A DNA stretch of 9,305 nucleotides from Bryobacterales bacterium (GTDB lineage Bacteria > Acidobacteriota > Terriglobia > Bryobacterales > Bryobacteraceae), in NCBI GenBank assembly GCA_003132865.1, contig PKYZ01000138.1, positions 1 to 9,305 of the forward strand, written 5' to 3'. Below the pieces are notes generated by a model, which saw only the letters and a program-made list of their open reading frames with translations, was not told where the DNA came from and ran no database searches. The position numbers were made by a program, and so were the translations under genes. Shown one piece after another: positions 1-7,114 of this stretch. The stretch's first letter is position 1. The number at the start of each line of letters is the position of its first letter.

Positions 1-3
1 CTT

Positions 4-516
4 CTAACCGGACAGCAGTGAACCGGGACAAACACCCGCTTGTTTGAGGAGTTGAGCGCGGTACCCTGTAGCGTCAATTGCAATTTTGCAGCCGTATTCC
101 ACGTCTTGGGTAGTAGGGCTCTTCGCCCTCACGCCTGTCACCGCGCCATTCGTAAGCACAGGTTCGGTGGCCACTGTTCCCACGCTGATCCGCGCACCCG
201 CGTCAATCGCGCGCTCTGCCAAAAATTGGAACGCGCCCCGCACGTCCAGAACGCACGTCACCGGCTCATCATACTCAAATGCTGCGCTGTTGTGAGGCGA
301 GATGTACCGGCAACGCCGAATCGGATGATACAACGACTCCGGGATGCCCAGCGCCTTCATGTCCTGGACGAAACTCCCCCCGGTTGTGCGTGCTGGCGAT
401 CCGATTTCCTTGTTCTGTTCTAAGACCAGTACAGACGCTCCGGCCTTCGCCGCGGCTTCCGCTGCTGACAGGCCCCCAGGACCACCACCGGCAATGATGA
501 CATCAAACGATTGCAT
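4..516 (-). pseudogene. FAD-dependent oxidoreductase, geranylgeranyl reductase/FixC-like, N-terminal part
   Basis: N-terminal part of a flavoprotein of the geranylgeranyl reductase/FixC superfamily, which usually reduces isoprenoid double bonds or carries out related FAD-dependent redox chemistry. Residues 5-33 form the Rossmann FAD-binding fold, with GGGPGG at 10-15 and an acidic E33 ending strand 2. The family's second FAD motif DATGY lies at 148-152. The start ATG (514-516) has a GGAG-type ribosome site 8 bases upstream and follows the stop of the membrane-protein gene by only 3 bases, so the two form a transcription unit. The frame stops at TAG (4-6) after 170 residues, where the family normally has about 350-430. 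Shifting frame just before the stop gives RFTAVRLE, which resembles the RFGVGAEY-type continuation I recall for homologues, so a small indel near positions 15-25 is likely. The family call is fairly sure; the substrate is unknown. Confidence 0.75.
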
Positions 517-519
517 TCT

Positions 520-1608
520 CTACACTCCGAAGAATTTTAGTACATGCGGCTTTGCAAACAGGCCCAGGAAGGTGAATCCTTGGGCCATCAGCAGCACGGC
601 CACGTCCTTAACCTCGTAGACCCACATCCTAGTAGCTGCGTGACCTGCGCCATGTCCGCAAGTTTGGCCAATGCAGCGGGATGACGTTGAATGCCGGTGA
701 TGCTGAGCTGAGAACCTACAAACAGTAGCTGGAACTCTTGCTTGAATAGCTCATTAATGTGATGTGCGATCAGCGCTGAAGCCCTTACGAGACAACTATG
801 AAACACAAACTGCGGCGCAAAGAACGTGACCAGCCCAAAGGAACCGGTGATTAGCAGGAACCATGCTGGCAACCACGTCGAGATGCTTGAAGAACACAAT
901 CCCGAAAATAGCGACCCCGACAAACCACGAACACGCCGTCTTTAAATAGAAGGCCGTAATCCTCCTCAGCCGTGCAACCAAGAGGCCCGGCATCGGCACA
1001 ACAGGCAAGTCCTTGAACCTCCAAAGGAAAAGAGCGTTGATTAGAAGCAGCCACAGCCCCGTGCCCAGAACTAGCGCACATGGTAGCGCTTGAACGTCGA
1101 GCAGGACCAAATTCATCCACTTGTTCCCTTCGTACCAAGCCGACGGGAACAGATGAGGCTTTGTAGGATCGGGCGAAACTCCGAATCCGAACAACCCTTG
1201 ATAGACAACCAGCCAGGCAATGAGCGCCACTACCAGCGATACGGCCAGGGCGGCACGGTTGTTCCGCAGGCGGCGCAACCAACGGTCAGTGAGTGCCTGA
1301 TAAGCATCATCATCAATGACGAAACACGAGCGGATGTAGTCCAACTGATCGGGGAAGTTTAACATTCCCCAGCGAATCCAAGCCGATACCCAGCCCACGC
1401 CGAAAGCACCCAGATAAACCGTGCTGGTCCCGAAGAAGTGACGCTGGAACCCATAGGCGAAGGCAATCGCGCAACCCAACAGGAGAGAGATCAACCCGGA
1501 CAAGAACCCGACTGCAAAGATGGGCAGTCCAACAACTGCGCGGTAGTAGCGGTCAATCCACGTGCCACCACGACTCGAATCGATTCTGTATTCAGACGTT
1601 GGCTCCAT
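520..1608 (-). pseudogene. Multi-pass membrane protein, two compensating frameshifts
   Basis: Unrecognised integral membrane protein of about 362 residues if read through two frame changes. From ATG at 1606-1608 the frame holds to about residue 249, with hydrophobic stretches near residues 27-52, 118-138, 165-197 and 219-240 and a charged loop around 86-116 containing DRWLRRLRNNR. Below position 862 that frame degenerates and stops at 796, while the next frame continues convincingly (FLLITGSFGLVTFFAPQFVF, then a soluble helical stretch). Near 628-636 the protein returns to the original frame (MWVYEVKDVAVLLMAQGF) and ends at TAG 520-522, 3 bases before the oxidoreductase start. The pattern implies about one extra base near 856-861 and one missing near 628-636, net zero. 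Either the gene is damaged or the assembly has two indels here. The first part carries no strong ribosome site. I do not recognise the family; the adjacent flavoprotein suggests a membrane redox or lipid-related role, which is speculative. Confidence 0.6.
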
Positions 1609-2118
1609 CGCTCACTCACATTCGGTCTGCAATGCATAAACGGTGCACCGGCACCCGGTCCCCCGGCGAAATCAGTACAAGGTCCAATGGAAGCCTCCTG
1701 CACTCGGTTCGTAGCAGCGTGATCTCCCAGTCGAATTCCCGTTAAACTCCTTATCTTAAAAGACTTAAGCGTCAATGTCAAATGCTGGTTGGGCGCTCAG
1801 GCGGGATGGCTCCATTGACGAGCCCGCCTCACAGCGGAACCCCCACGGCCACATCGGCTGCGGGCAGCGATCACACGCCACAAAACTCCCCCACCCCCTT
1901 GAGCCGAAAGGACCGCCGCCATCGGCACGCAAACCGCCCAACTCCTCGATGCTATCCTGAAGTCGGAGCTGGGAACGAGAGGCGGTGCCTCGTTCGGTCT
2001 TGCGCGGGCAACCGCCGCGAAGGCTGTCAAAACAGCCCACAGCATATTGATTATAAATGCCTTACATGAAATTGGCTTCGTTTGCTCAAATTCGACCCGC
2101 GTCACCCGCCCCTAGCCC
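1609..2118. other. Long intergenic stretch, no confident gene
   Basis: About 510 bases between the divergent membrane-protein gene and the sugar isomerase gene. Several short open frames exist on both strands, but none has a ribosome site plus protein-like composition, and several overlap one another as expected of GC-rich noise. The most protein-like stretch is a startless frame at 1903-2115, listed separately. The ten bases TGCTATCCTG occur twice, at 1950-1959 and 2119-2128; only the second is well placed to act as a promoter. I see no tRNA, rRNA, insertion sequence end or terminator with a T-tract here. Confidence 0.5.
1903..2115 (+). pseudogene. Possible gene relic without a start codon
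   Basis: This frame is open for 70 residues and ends at TAG 2113-2115. It has no ATG, and an in-frame TGA sits just upstream at 1900-1902. Its first two thirds read like an alanine-rich helical protein (for example TAQLLDAILKSELGTRGG) with GC-rich third codon positions, then become AT-richer after about position 2030. I do not recognise the family. It could be the 3' end of a gene whose beginning has been lost, or a chance frame. Confidence 0.15.
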
Positions 2119-2127
2119 TGCTATCCT
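2119..2127 (+). promoter_or_regulatory. Candidate extended -10 promoter of the isomerase operon
   Basis: TGCTATCCT reads as an extended -10 element (TG, one base, then TATCCT, four of six matches to TATAAT). No convincing -35 lies at the usual distance, which is acceptable for extended -10 promoters. A transcript from about 2134 would have a leader of roughly 37 bases, containing the AAGGAG ribosome site at 2156-2161. The same ten bases also occur at 1950-1959, which weakens the assignment. Confidence 0.35.
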
Positions 2128-2170
2128 GTACGGTGGCATGCGAACCACCCCGCGAAAGGAGAACCTCTAA

Positions 2171-3130
2171 GTGAGAGTCGGCGTATTCACCGCCTTGTTG
2201 GCGCAACTATCCCTCGACGATGTTCTGAAGAAGCTCAAGAGCATCAATGTCGATACGGTGGAGCTCGGAACAGGCAACTATCCGGGCGATCCACACTGCA
2301 AGCTGTCCATGCTGGACAATAAGACCGAGCGCAATGACTTCAAGCAAAAGCTGGCGGACAACGGCGTCTCCATCAGCGCCCTGAGCTGCCACGGCAATCC
2401 CCTGCACCCCGATCAGGAGCGCGCCAAGCACGATCAGGAAGTCAGCCGCAAAACCATCCGCCTGGCCGAGAAGCTGGGCGTGCCCGTGGTCATCGATTTT
2501 TCCGGCTGCCCCGGCGACTGCGAAAAATCCAAATGGCCCAACTGGGTCACCTGTCCCTGGCCGCCCGACTACCTGGAGATTCTGAAGTGGCAGTGGGAAG
2601 CCAAGGTCGCGCCCTACTGGACCAAGCAGGCCAAATTCGCCGCCGATCACGGCGTGCAGGTCGCCATCGAAATGCATCCCGGCTTCGTGGCTTACAGCCC
2701 GGAAACCATGCTCAAGCTGCGCGCCATCGCCGGCCCGTCGATTGGCTGCAATTACGATCCCAGCCACATGTTCTGGCAGGCGATCGATCCCATCGCCGCC
2801 ATCCGCGTGTTGGGCGACGCCATCTTCCACGTGCACGCCAAGGACACGCAGATCTACGAGCGCAACCTGCCGCTGACCGGCGTGCTCGACACTAAGTCGT
2901 ACACCGACGAACGCAACCGCGCCTGGATCTTCCGTACCTGCGGCTACGGCCATGGCGCCGAATGGTGGAAGGAGTTCGCCTCCACGCTGCGCATGTTCGG
3001 CTACGATTACGTGCTCTCGATCGAGCATGAGGACAGCCTCCTGTCGCCCGAGGAAGGTCTGCGGAAGGCCGCCGATTTCCTGAATGGCATCGTGATGAAA
3101 GAGCAGGCCGCCGCTGCCTGGTGGGTGTAG
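2171..3130 (+). CDS. Sugar phosphate isomerase/epimerase (xylose isomerase-like TIM barrel)
   Basis: 319-residue member of the AP endonuclease 2/xylose-isomerase-like TIM-barrel family (PF01261), cytosolic enzymes that isomerise or epimerise sugars and related polyols using a divalent metal. The expected metal ligands can be picked out: E167 in IEMHPG, D196 in NYDPSHMFW, H222 in FHVHAKD and E285 in LSIEHED, each at the end of a barrel strand. SCHGNPL (72-78) is the usual substrate-side loop on strand 3. The length is normal for the family. The start is GTG at 2171, chosen because AAGGAG lies 9 bases upstream and the conserved first strand (RVGVFTALL) begins right there. The stop is 3 bases before the next gene's start, so the two are almost certainly cotranscribed and probably translationally coupled. 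Third codon positions are strongly GC-rich and the frame is undamaged. The sugar substrate cannot be read from the sequence. Confidence 0.9.
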   Translation: MRVGVFTALLAQLSLDDVLKKLKSINVDTVELGTGNYPGDPHCKLSMLDNKTERNDFKQKLADNGVSISALSCHGNPLHPDQERAKHDQEVSRKTIRLAEKLGVPVVIDFSGCPGDCEKSKWPNWVTCPWPPDYLEILKWQWEAKVAPYWTKQAKFAADHGVQVAIEMHPGFVAYSPETMLKLRAIAGPSIGCNYDPSHMFWQAIDPIAAIRVLGDAIFHVHAKDTQIYERNLPLTGVLDTKSYTDERNRAWIFRTCGYGHGAEWWKEFASTLRMFGYDYVLSIEHEDSLLSPEEGLRKAADFLNGIVMKEQAAAAWWV

Positions 3131-3133
3131 CCA

Positions 3134-4468
3134 GTGCGTTTCCTCCTCCTTCTGGCCTGCGCGGGCTCCCTGCTCGGGGAGTTCCGCGCGGGCGCTTTTA
3201 AGACCGTCATCACCCCGCCCTTCGAAGACCATCCGCCCGTCTACATGGCGGGGTTCGGGCACAATCGGGTGGCCGTCACGGTCCACGACGATCTCTACGC
3301 TCGCTGCGTGGCCTTCAGCGCCGGCCAGAAGCCGCTGGTGGTGTGCGAGGTCGATCTGATCGGCTTCTTCCTTGACGATGTGCAGCGGGTGCGCGCGAAA
3401 GTCCCTGACGCCGACGTGGTGGTGGCGTCCACGCACGTGCACGAAGGCCCCGACACCATGGGGCTATGGGGTCCAGCCGTGGGGCAGTCCGGAATCGACG
3501 ATGCTTACAACAGCTTCGTCGTGGATCGCGTGGCCGAAGCCGCCAAGGGCGCGCTCGCCGCGCTCGTTCCGGCCACACCGGCTCTGGCGGTGGTCCACAG
3601 CGCGGAGCTCGACTCGTTCATTGACGACGATCGCCCGCCGGTGGTGCACGACCCCGACCTGATCGTCCTTTCGCTCACCGGCAAGGACGGCAAGCGCATT
3701 GCTACGGCCGTCAATTGGGCCAATCATCCCGAGACGCTGGGCTCGCGCAATACGCAGATCAGCGCGGACTATCCGGGATTCTTCTACAAGCGCCTGGAAG
3801 CCAAACTAGGCGGCATGGCGGTGCTATGGAACGGCGCAGTCGGTGGGATGCAGTCGCCGCTGGGCGCCAAGATCAAAGACCCCGTCACGGGAAGTGCCGC
3901 GGCGGAGAACAGCTTCCGCAAAACGCAGATCCTCGGCGAGCGCATCGCGGATCTCGCGGCGGATGCCGCCCGCCCAGCCAAGCCCGTGCGCATCGACAAA
4001 GTCGAGTTCGCCGAACGCATCATCACCATCCCGGTGACCAATCGCGGCTTCGAAATGGCGGCCCAGGCGGACCTGTACAAAGGACGCAAGAAGACCACCG
4101 CGGATGGCGCCACGACCGCGCCAGTGGGGCTCATCCGGATGTCGGGCGGCCAGCCCGTGCTGGCCATCGCGCTGGTGCCGGGCGAGATGTATCCGGAGCT
4201 GAGCGTAGGCGGCGTGGAGCGCTACGCTGGCGCCGATTTTCCGGATGCGCCCATCGAAACACCCATCAAGCGAATGCTGCACGCGCAGTTCAAAATGCTG
4301 ATCGGCCTGGCCGACGACGAGATCGGCTACATCATCCCGAAGGCGGAATGGGACGAGAAGCCGCCCTACCTGCAGAACGCCAAGAAGGCCTGGTACGGCG
4401 AGGAGAATTCGGTGGGGCCGGACGCCGCGGCCCGCATCGCGGCGGCTATCCAGGAACTGGCTCGCTAG
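3134..4468 (+). CDS. Exported neutral/alkaline ceramidase-like hydrolase (N-terminal domain family)
   Basis: 444-residue protein matching the N-terminal catalytic domain of neutral/alkaline non-lysosomal ceramidases (PF04734), zinc enzymes that cleave the amide bond of ceramide. A short hydrophobic leader (residues 3-14) suggests export. By analogy with the Pseudomonas enzyme, candidate zinc ligands are H101/H103 in STHVHEGPD, H198 in NWANHPE, E351 in VPGEMYPE and Y399 in EIGYIIP; S241 in GGMQSP sits near where the nucleophile would be, but the motif departs from the classical GDVSPN. The C-terminal immunoglobulin-like domain of full ceramidases (about 650-700 residues) is absent. Many bacterial proteins annotated this way, in sugar-catabolism contexts like this one, have no proven ceramidase activity, so the substrate is open. 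The GTG start at 3134 has no strong ribosome site and probably relies on coupling to the isomerase gene 3 bases upstream. Confidence 0.85.
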   Translation: MRFLLLLACAGSLLGEFRAGAFKTVITPPFEDHPPVYMAGFGHNRVAVTVHDDLYARCVAFSAGQKPLVVCEVDLIGFFLDDVQRVRAKVPDADVVVASTHVHEGPDTMGLWGPAVGQSGIDDAYNSFVVDRVAEAAKGALAALVPATPALAVVHSAELDSFIDDDRPPVVHDPDLIVLSLTGKDGKRIATAVNWANHPETLGSRNTQISADYPGFFYKRLEAKLGGMAVLWNGAVGGMQSPLGAKIKDPVTGSAAAENSFRKTQILGERIADLAADAARPAKPVRIDKVEFAERIITIPVTNRGFEMAAQADLYKGRKKTTADGATTAPVGLIRMSGGQPVLAIALVPGEMYPELSVGGVERYAGADFPDAPIETPIKRMLHAQFKMLIGLADDEIGYIIPKAEWDEKPPYLQNAKKAWYGEENSVGPDAAARIAAAIQELAR

Positions 4469-4643
4469 TGTCCCAAAGTGGGGCGGACGCCCTCAGTAAG
4501 CCTTGCGAAACCAGCGCGGCTGTTACCGAGCCGGCACAGTGCGCGTGGCACGTAGCGCTGGTGGCCGGCATTAGACTGGATGGCCACCCGAACTTGAGGC
4601 CACTATCGGTGCGGCTTGCGGCATCGAAACCGGCAGGCGGGTC
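4469..4643. other. Intergenic spacer between convergent genes, with one hairpin
   Basis: The isomerase/ceramidase operon and the small minus-strand gene converge here. A 7-base-pair hairpin is formed by GGTGGCC at 4560-4566 and GGCCACC at 4582-4588 with a 15-base loop. It has no following T-tract on either strand, so it is at best a weak or factor-assisted end signal. Nothing else is recognisable. Confidence 0.3.
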
Positions 4644-4910
4644 CTACTGCACGCGGGGACGGTTTTGCTCGTTCAGGACCAAACCGTCGAAAATGGCCAG
4701 AACCTGTTTGCGATAGGTGTAAACGCGCTGCAGGTTCTCCCGGAACGTGGACTCGAAATCGTGCGCTCTCATCCATTTGTCCAGCAGTGTCCGGGGTACG
4801 TCGATATCCTGCCGCAGGGCTTCGACGGAATGGCCGCGCAGGAAAAGCCCATAAAAGAAGGCGGCCTCCCGTTGTGGGGCCATTGGATCGAATTCGTCTC
4901 TCACCGTCAT
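4644..4910 (-). CDS. Small helical protein with HTH-like segment, unknown function
   Basis: 88-residue, fully helical, cytosolic protein. Residues 28-48 (SVEALRQDIDVPRTLLDKWM) have the helix-turn-helix look of a DNA-binding or transposase-type HTH. The C-terminal half (FRENLQRVYTYRKQVLAIF) is a charged amphipathic helix. I recall similar proteins of unknown function in Solibacter-like genomes but cannot confirm this. The frame is open upstream to ATG 4961, but I chose ATG 4908-4910: a TATACT element lies about 22 bases before it, the upstream extension is glycine-rich and unlike the rest, and the extension would overlap that promoter. There is no Shine-Dalgarno sequence, so initiation would be on a very short, nearly leaderless transcript. 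A direct repeat sits upstream and might be an operator. Real gene: fairly sure; function: unknown. Confidence 0.65.
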   Translation of the reverse strand: MTVRDEFDPMAPQREAAFFYGLFLRGHSVEALRQDIDVPRTLLDKWMRAHDFESTFRENLQRVYTYRKQVLAIFDGLVLNEQNRPRVQ

Positions 4911-4931
4911 AAATACGGTCTGGAAAATGCC

Positions 4932-4962
4932 AGTATAGCCGCGCCACCCCGATCCGGGCAAG
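4932..4962 (-). promoter_or_regulatory. Candidate promoter of the small HTH-like gene
   Basis: On the minus strand TATACT (4932-4937, five of six matches to TATAAT) is preceded after 19 bases by TTGCCC (4957-4962), a moderate -35. Initiation near 4925 would leave a leader of about 15 bases before ATG 4910. The -35 falls inside the first copy of the direct repeat at 4955-4991. Confidence 0.4.
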
Positions 4963-4991
4963 TCCCCCTTCGGAGAAGTTCGGGCAAGTCC
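4955..4991. repeat. Direct repeat CGGGCAAGTCC, two copies 26 bases apart
   Basis: The 11-base sequence CGGGCAAGTCC is present at 4955-4965 and again at 4981-4991, a centre-to-centre distance of 26 bases, roughly two and a half DNA turns. It lies between the divergent small gene (minus) and the permease remnant (plus) and overlaps the -35 of the former. It could be a repressor site or part of a dispersed intergenic repeat family; two copies are too few to decide. Confidence 0.45.
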
Positions 4992-5067
4992 TTTTCCCGC
5001 CTTCTCTAAGGATAGCCGAGGCCAACCTCTCGCGCGCCAAACCGTCTAAACTGAGTACGGCGATTCG

Positions 5068-5077
5068 ACAATATTGT
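5068..5077. promoter_or_regulatory. Perfect palindrome ACAATATTGT just before the permease ribosome site
   Basis: ACAATATTGT is a perfect 10-base inverted repeat, an AT-rich island in GC-rich DNA, ending one base before the GGAGGAG ribosome site (5078-5084) of the permease remnant. The position would suit a repressor operator. A chance occurrence of a 10-base palindrome in 9 kb is also quite likely. Confidence 0.25.
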
Positions 5078-5091
5078 GGAGGAGCGGAAAG

Positions 5092-5812
5092 ATGGAGTTG
5101 TTGCGAACTTGCTTGCAGGACTTGCGTTATGCAGTCCGCAATCTGCTGCGGTCGCGCGGCTTTGCTGCGGTCGCCGCGATTACGCTGACCATCGGCATCG
5201 GCGCCAACACGGCCATATTCAGCATTATCGATACCATCCTGTTGCGGCCGCTGCCATTTCGCGATCCCGGCCAACTGGTCCGGCTATATGAGACCGAAGC
5301 GGCGCCCGGCCACTATCCCTTCGCCCCCCGGATTTATCAACCAGGCTATGCGGCGCTCCTTTTGGCCGGATCGGAGCCCCCTGGGTCAGATGTTTTCCAA
5401 CGGCGAACACGGCCCCTGGAAACAGGTGATCGGCGTGGTCGGCGACGTTCGCCAATGGGGTCTTACTCACAAACCTGTTCCTGAAGCTTACGAGCCTTTC
5501 AGCGGCGATGACGGCTTGTTCCTTGTCCTGCACACAGCTCGCCAGCCGCTGAGCCTGACGCCGGAGGTGCGGCGCGCGCTGGCGCAGGTCGACGCGAGCC
5601 TGCCGCTGTTCTCCGTGCGCACGATGGATCAGGTGATCGGCGACAACGCCCAGCGCCAGCAATTCCTCAGCCTGCTGGTGGGATCGTTTGCGGGTCTGGC
5701 AATCTTCGCCGTAACCGCCGGCTTCCTGGCGTTGGTGGCGCTGCTGGCATGTTATCTGCCGGCGCGCCGCGCGGCGCGGCTGGATCCGATGACGGCGCTA
5801 AGATACGAGTAG
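5092..5812 (+). pseudogene. ADOP/MacB-FtsX-like ABC permease, internally deleted remnant
   Basis: Remnant of an acidobacterial duplicated orphan permease (ADOP, TIGR03434; MacB/FtsX-type), inner-membrane proteins normally of about 800 residues. The start ATG 5092 has an excellent GGAGGAG site at 5078-5084. Residues 1-67 are the canonical N-terminus: LRYAVRNLLRSRGFAAV, the first membrane helix, then LLRPLPFRDPGQLVRLYE. Around 5325-5336, at a run of six C, the frame changes and sequence jumps to the second periplasmic region (INQAMRRSFWP, VIGVVGDVRQWGL, RTMDQVIGD); several hundred residues, including helices 2-4, are missing. After GLAIFAVTAGF (about 5735) a second, in-frame gap removes the next membrane block, and the sequence resumes with the usual C-terminus ACYLPARRAARLDPMTALRYE split over the last 26 codons, ending at 5812. 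The translated product would stop at 5484. Transport function must be lost. Confidence 0.85.
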
Positions 5813-5840
5813 ATGCGGCCACAGCATCTCAAATTCATGA

Positions 5841-6960
5841 ATGAAACACACTTTCGTTTTCCTGCTGATGGCGACCGCCCTTTCGGCGCAGGCGCTCAAA
5901 CCGGGCATGGCTGCGCCGCCCATCGTGGCGCAACCACTCGACGCCGCCAAACCGTTTCCGGGATGGGAAGCGTCTCGTAGCAACTTCGTTGTAGTGGACT
6001 TCTGGGCGACCTGGTGTGGACCCTGTCTACCAGGTCTGGACAAAACGCCGGTCTCGAAAAGGAGTTCGCCGGCCAGCCTGTGCGCTTTCTGACGGTGGCC
6101 AGCGATGAGATGGACCGCGTGAAGAAGTATTTCGCGGACAAGGGGCTCACGCTACAGACATATGTCGAGGGGGAGAGTGCCGGCACGTTCGATTCGTTCG
6201 GCATTCACGGGGTTCCCACGGCCGCTATTATCGGCCGTGAAGGCCGGATAATCGGCGTCACTCCGGGAGAAAACGTAACCGCTGTTGTGCGCAAGCTGCT
6301 GAACGGGGAGCAGGTCGAATTGCCGCCGTTTCAACGCCTCAACAATATCACCTGGGATCAGAAGGAGATGACCTGGCAGGACGGTGTGCAGCCGGAGTTC
6401 GCGGTTCTCATCAAACCGATCGAAGTTACGGGTGGAGGATATCTTTATAAGCCCGGGTCCAATCGGATCAGCGGCGACGGAGCCATGGTGCAGGCCATGA
6501 TGCAGGCGGCCTGGCAGACCGACTCGAAACACGTCGATCTCCGCGACAAGCTGCCGGAGGGAACATACCGATTTGCGGCCATGGTGCCCAAGGGACGCGA
6601 GGCGGAGTTGTTGCCGGCGTTGCAGGATGCGCTGCAAGCGGAATTTCGGCTTCCGGGCGCGCTGGGAGGAACAGGAGAGCGGCGTGCTGGCTGGCATTGA
6701 GCCGCGACGGGACCTCCACTCTGAAGGAGTCGGATGCCGAACCCCTTTTCCAGTTCATGCGGGGCAAGATCACCATGAGGAAGCAGTCCACGGCAAAGCT
6801 GGCGGCGGATTTACCCAACCGGCTGGGGAAAGTGGTGGTGGATGAGACTGGGCTGAACGGTCTTTACGATTTCGATCTGGACTATCGTGACGATGGCCCG
6901 AAGATGTTGACGGATGGATTAAAGCAGAAATACGGGCTGATTCTGACTCCTGCCCGGCGC
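5841..6960 (+). pseudogene. TlpA-like thioredoxin fused to TIGR03435 domain, frameshifted and truncated
   Basis: Originally one exported protein of about 390 residues: signal peptide (residues 1-16, cut near ALSAQA), a TlpA/ResA-type thioredoxin domain with active site WCGPC (C59, C62), then a TIGR03435 domain, an expanded family of Solibacter-like Acidobacteriota with unknown role. The thioredoxin part switches frame at about 6031-6050 (LPGLDK, then AGLEKEFAGQPVRF). The frame is then good through GIHGVPTAAIIG (the cis-Pro loop) and NITWDQKEMTWQDGV to LQAE. An extra T in 6644-6646 shifts it to FGFRARWEEQESGVL, and a 4-base tandem duplication GCTGGCTG (6686-6693) shifts it again to LSRDGTSTLKESD. 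The domain runs on through VVDETGLNGLYDFDL and GLILTPAR, then breaks off around 6960 where a minus-strand toxin relic begins, losing the last 15-25 residues of the domain. The gene cannot give a working full-length protein as read. Confidence 0.8.
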
Positions 6961-7114
6961 AAGCGGTCGTTACTCCAGGTTTCCAACTCGAGGATCAGGG
7001 GCAGGTCCGCGGGACTCGAAACCGCTTCCAGAATGCCTCGGGAGGGGTACAGGCAGGGACCAGGCGGCAGGCGCCGGTTAGACGCAGCTTGCGGCTGGGC
7101 GGCGTCAGTTCCAC
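6955..7114 (-). pseudogene. RES-domain toxin, N-terminal fragment
   Basis: N-terminal third of a RES-domain toxin (PF08808; ParT/MbcT type), enzymes that poison cells by degrading NAD+ or modifying a target with it. GTG 7112-7114 overlaps the end of the antitoxin gene by 10 bases, the usual arrangement for this pair. It reads VELTPPSRKLRLTGACRLVP, matching the family's opening ending in RLVPS. Near 7044-7056 one base seems missing; in the next frame the match resumes with YPSRGILEAVSSPADLPLIL and LETWSNDRLR, resembling the family's DPEDL...LEALTNPRLR helices. It stops matching at about 6957, where the convergent TIGR03435 gene is also broken off. Roughly the last 100 residues, with much of the NAD pocket, are gone, so the toxin is dead. 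Recognition is from short motifs by eye and is moderately sure. Confidence 0.65.

Noticed and set aside
1797..2105. Minus-strand open frame of 102 codons in the long intergenic region
   Set aside because: There is no ribosome site, its second half is Arg/Gly/Ala-rich noise, and the opposite strand over the same bases looks at least as protein-like.
2207..3442. Long minus-strand open frame (411 codons) opposite the isomerase and ceramidase-like genes
   Set aside because: It lies antisense to two well-recognised genes; its His/Gly/Val-rich composition is what GC-rich codons give on the opposite strand, and it has no ribosome site or domain.
3715..4716. Plus-strand open frame overlapping the ceramidase-like gene
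   Set aside because: It is an Arg/Gly/Ala-rich shadow in another frame of the real gene, with no recognisable motif.
4603..5274. Minus-strand open frame of 223 codons spanning the small HTH-like gene and the permease start
   Set aside because: It overlaps the small gene out of frame on the same strand and the strong permease N-terminus on the other strand; composition is Arg/Pro-rich noise.
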